From positions 1 to 6,409 of the forward strand of contig CALAEZ010000193.1 of assembly GCA_937891125.1 (NCBI GenBank): a DNA stretch of 6,409 nt, read 5' to 3'. Source of the DNA: an uncultured Treponema sp. (GTDB lineage Bacteria; Spirochaetota; Spirochaetia; Treponematales; Treponemataceae). The position numbers and the translations under genes are program-made. Below are positions 5,401 to 6,409 of this stretch, piece after piece. Below the pieces are notes generated by a model. It was not told the DNA's origin and searched no databases. It was given only the letters and a program-made list of their open reading frames with translations. Numbering within the stretch: position 1 is the stretch's first letter; each line of letters opens with the position of its first letter.

Positions 5401-6409
5401 TTAGTGATGGAACAGCCGCATGCCGGTAAACGCCATGACCATGCCGTACTTGTTGCAAGTTTCAATGACGTTGTCGTCGCGGACGCTTCCGCCAGGCTGC
5501 GCAATAACGCTTACGCCACTTTTATGTGCGCGCTCAATGTTGTCGCCAAACGGGAAGAATGCGTCGCTTCCAAGCGCGACATCGGTGTTTTTATCAAGCC
5601 AGGCGCGTTTTTCTTCGCGTGTAAAGACAGACGGTTTTTCCTTAAAGATTGTCTGCCACTTGCCTTCGGCTAAAACGTCCTCGTATTCATCTCCGATGTA
5701 CACGTCGATTGCGTTATCGCGGTCGGCTCTCTTTATGCCGTCAACAAACTGCAGGCCCAGCACCTTCGGGCTCTGGCGGAGCCACCAGTTGTCTGCCTTC
5801 TGACCGGCAAGGCGCGTACAGTGGATGCGGCTCTGCTGACCGGCGCCAATGCCGATTGCCTGTCCATCTTTTACATAGCAGACAGAGTTAGACTGCGTAT
5901 ATTTTAAGACAATCTGCGCAATTAAAAGATTGTGTTTTTCTTCCTCGGTAAGCGTTTTCTTTTCAGTTACGATGTTAGAAAGTGTTGATTCGTCAAGCTT
6001 AAAGAAATTGTGTCCCTGCTCAAACATAACGCCGAACACCTGCTTAACTTCTGTCTCCGGCGGAACATAATCCGGGTCAATCTGCAGAATGCAGTACGCG
6101 CCCTTTTTCTTCGCTTTTAAAAGCTCAAGCGCGTCGTCGTCATAGCCAGGAGCGATAATGCCGTCACTTACCTCTTTTGCAATGAGCTGGGCGGTTGCCT
6201 TGTCGCAGCGGTCGCTTAATGAAATAAAATCGCCAAAAGAGCTCATACGGTCGGCACCGCGGGCGCGTGCATAGGCGCAGGCAAGCGGCGTTAAGCTAAT
6301 GCTGTCGTCAACAAAGTAGATTTTTTTGAGCGTGTCAGAAAGCGGCTTTCCGATTGCAGCTCCCGCAGGAGACACGTGCTTAAAGCTCGTTGCTGCCGGT
6401 AAGCCGGTT
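5401..6409 (-). CDS. purH: AICAR formyltransferase, formyltransferase-only form (partial, 5' end outside window)
   Basis: This enzyme transfers a formyl group from 10-formyl-tetrahydrofolate to AICAR, giving FAICAR, the ninth step of purine synthesis, in the cytoplasm. The frame is open to the window edge, so the true start lies beyond 6409. A GTG at 6375 is internal, because the codons before it give TGLPAATSFKH, which completes the catalytic FKHV motif (the Lys-His pair equals human ATIC K266-H267). About 335 residues are visible. Other family marks are SPAGAAIG, GIIAPGYD, GAGQQSRIHCTRLAG, SDAFFPFGDNIERA and VIAQPGGSVRDD, ending FTGMRLFHH. The visible length and the short missing part expected (about 55 residues, from memory of the roughly 390-residue family) indicate the stand-alone transformylase rather than the two-domain PurH with IMP cyclohydrolase. 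A separate cyclohydrolase would then be needed. The stop lies 23 bases before the HAD gene. Confidence 0.92.
   Translation of the reverse strand, partial: TGLPAATSFKHVSPAGAAIGKPLSDTLKKIYFVDDSISLTPLACAYARARGADRMSSFGDFISLSDRCDKATAQLIAKEVSDGIIAPGYDDDALELLKAKKKGAYCILQIDPDYVPPETEVKQVFGVMFEQGHNFFKLDESTLSNIVTEKKTLTEEEKHNLLIAQIVLKYTQSNSVCYVKDGQAIGIGAGQQSRIHCTRLAGQKADNWWLRQSPKVLGLQFVDGIKRADRDNAIDVYIGDEYEDVLAEGKWQTIFKEKPSVFTREEKRAWLDKNTDVALGSDAFFPFGDNIERAHKSGVSVIAQPGGSVRDDNVIETCNKYGMVMAFTGMRLFHH

Noticed and set aside
5401..6375. AICAR transformylase starting at GTG 6375
   Set aside because: The codons upstream encode TGLPAATSFKH, essential for catalysis, so GTG is an internal valine and the gene is cut by the window edge.

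Overview
The window looks like chromosomal DNA from a spirochaete of the Treponema type. The main pointer is the murJ (mviN) protein, whose N-terminal signature (SLSFFTLCSRVLGLVREM, then NLFRRLFAENA) resembles what I recall of treponemal MurJ. The host-like genes (murJ, the HAD gene, the AICAR transformylase gene) are moderately GC-rich; one hand-counted murJ line (1681-1740) is 36/60 G+C. The genus is inferred from protein resemblance, not proven.

Layout. At 1-103 a minus-strand reading frame runs off the left edge. A non-coding leader (about 104-300) holds a candidate promoter, a small hairpin with a Shine-Dalgarno sequence in its loop, and a possible overlapping leader ORF. murJ, the lipid II flippase gene, fills 301-1980 on the plus strand. 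From 2033 to about 4540 lies what looks like an accessory insert. It starts with a strong promoter (perfect TATAAT) whose -10 runs into a perfect 20+20 bp palindrome. Next comes a full-length AAA ATPase fused to a PD-(D/E)XK-like DUF234-type nuclease domain, visibly AT-richer than murJ (17/60 G+C at 2521-2580). A convergent minus-strand XRE-HTH/Fic AMPylase-like gene follows, with its own 14+14 bp inverted-repeat operator candidate over its promoter. Between 4534 and 4715 there is a decayed plus-strand coding remnant.

The right end (4715-6409) is a host-type minus-strand pair: a formyltransferase-only AICAR transformylase of purine synthesis, cut by the window edge, and a HAD-family phosphatase-like gene 23 bases downstream, probably co-transcribed.

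How the genes relate: murJ serves cell-wall synthesis and the AICAR transformylase serves purine synthesis; these are housekeeping. The ATPase-nuclease and the XRE-Fic protein are typical accessory or defence/toxin-like genes. Each has its own promoter with a strong dyad, suggesting tightly repressed, separately controlled units. They converge, so there is no evidence that they form one operon, and whether they act together is open.
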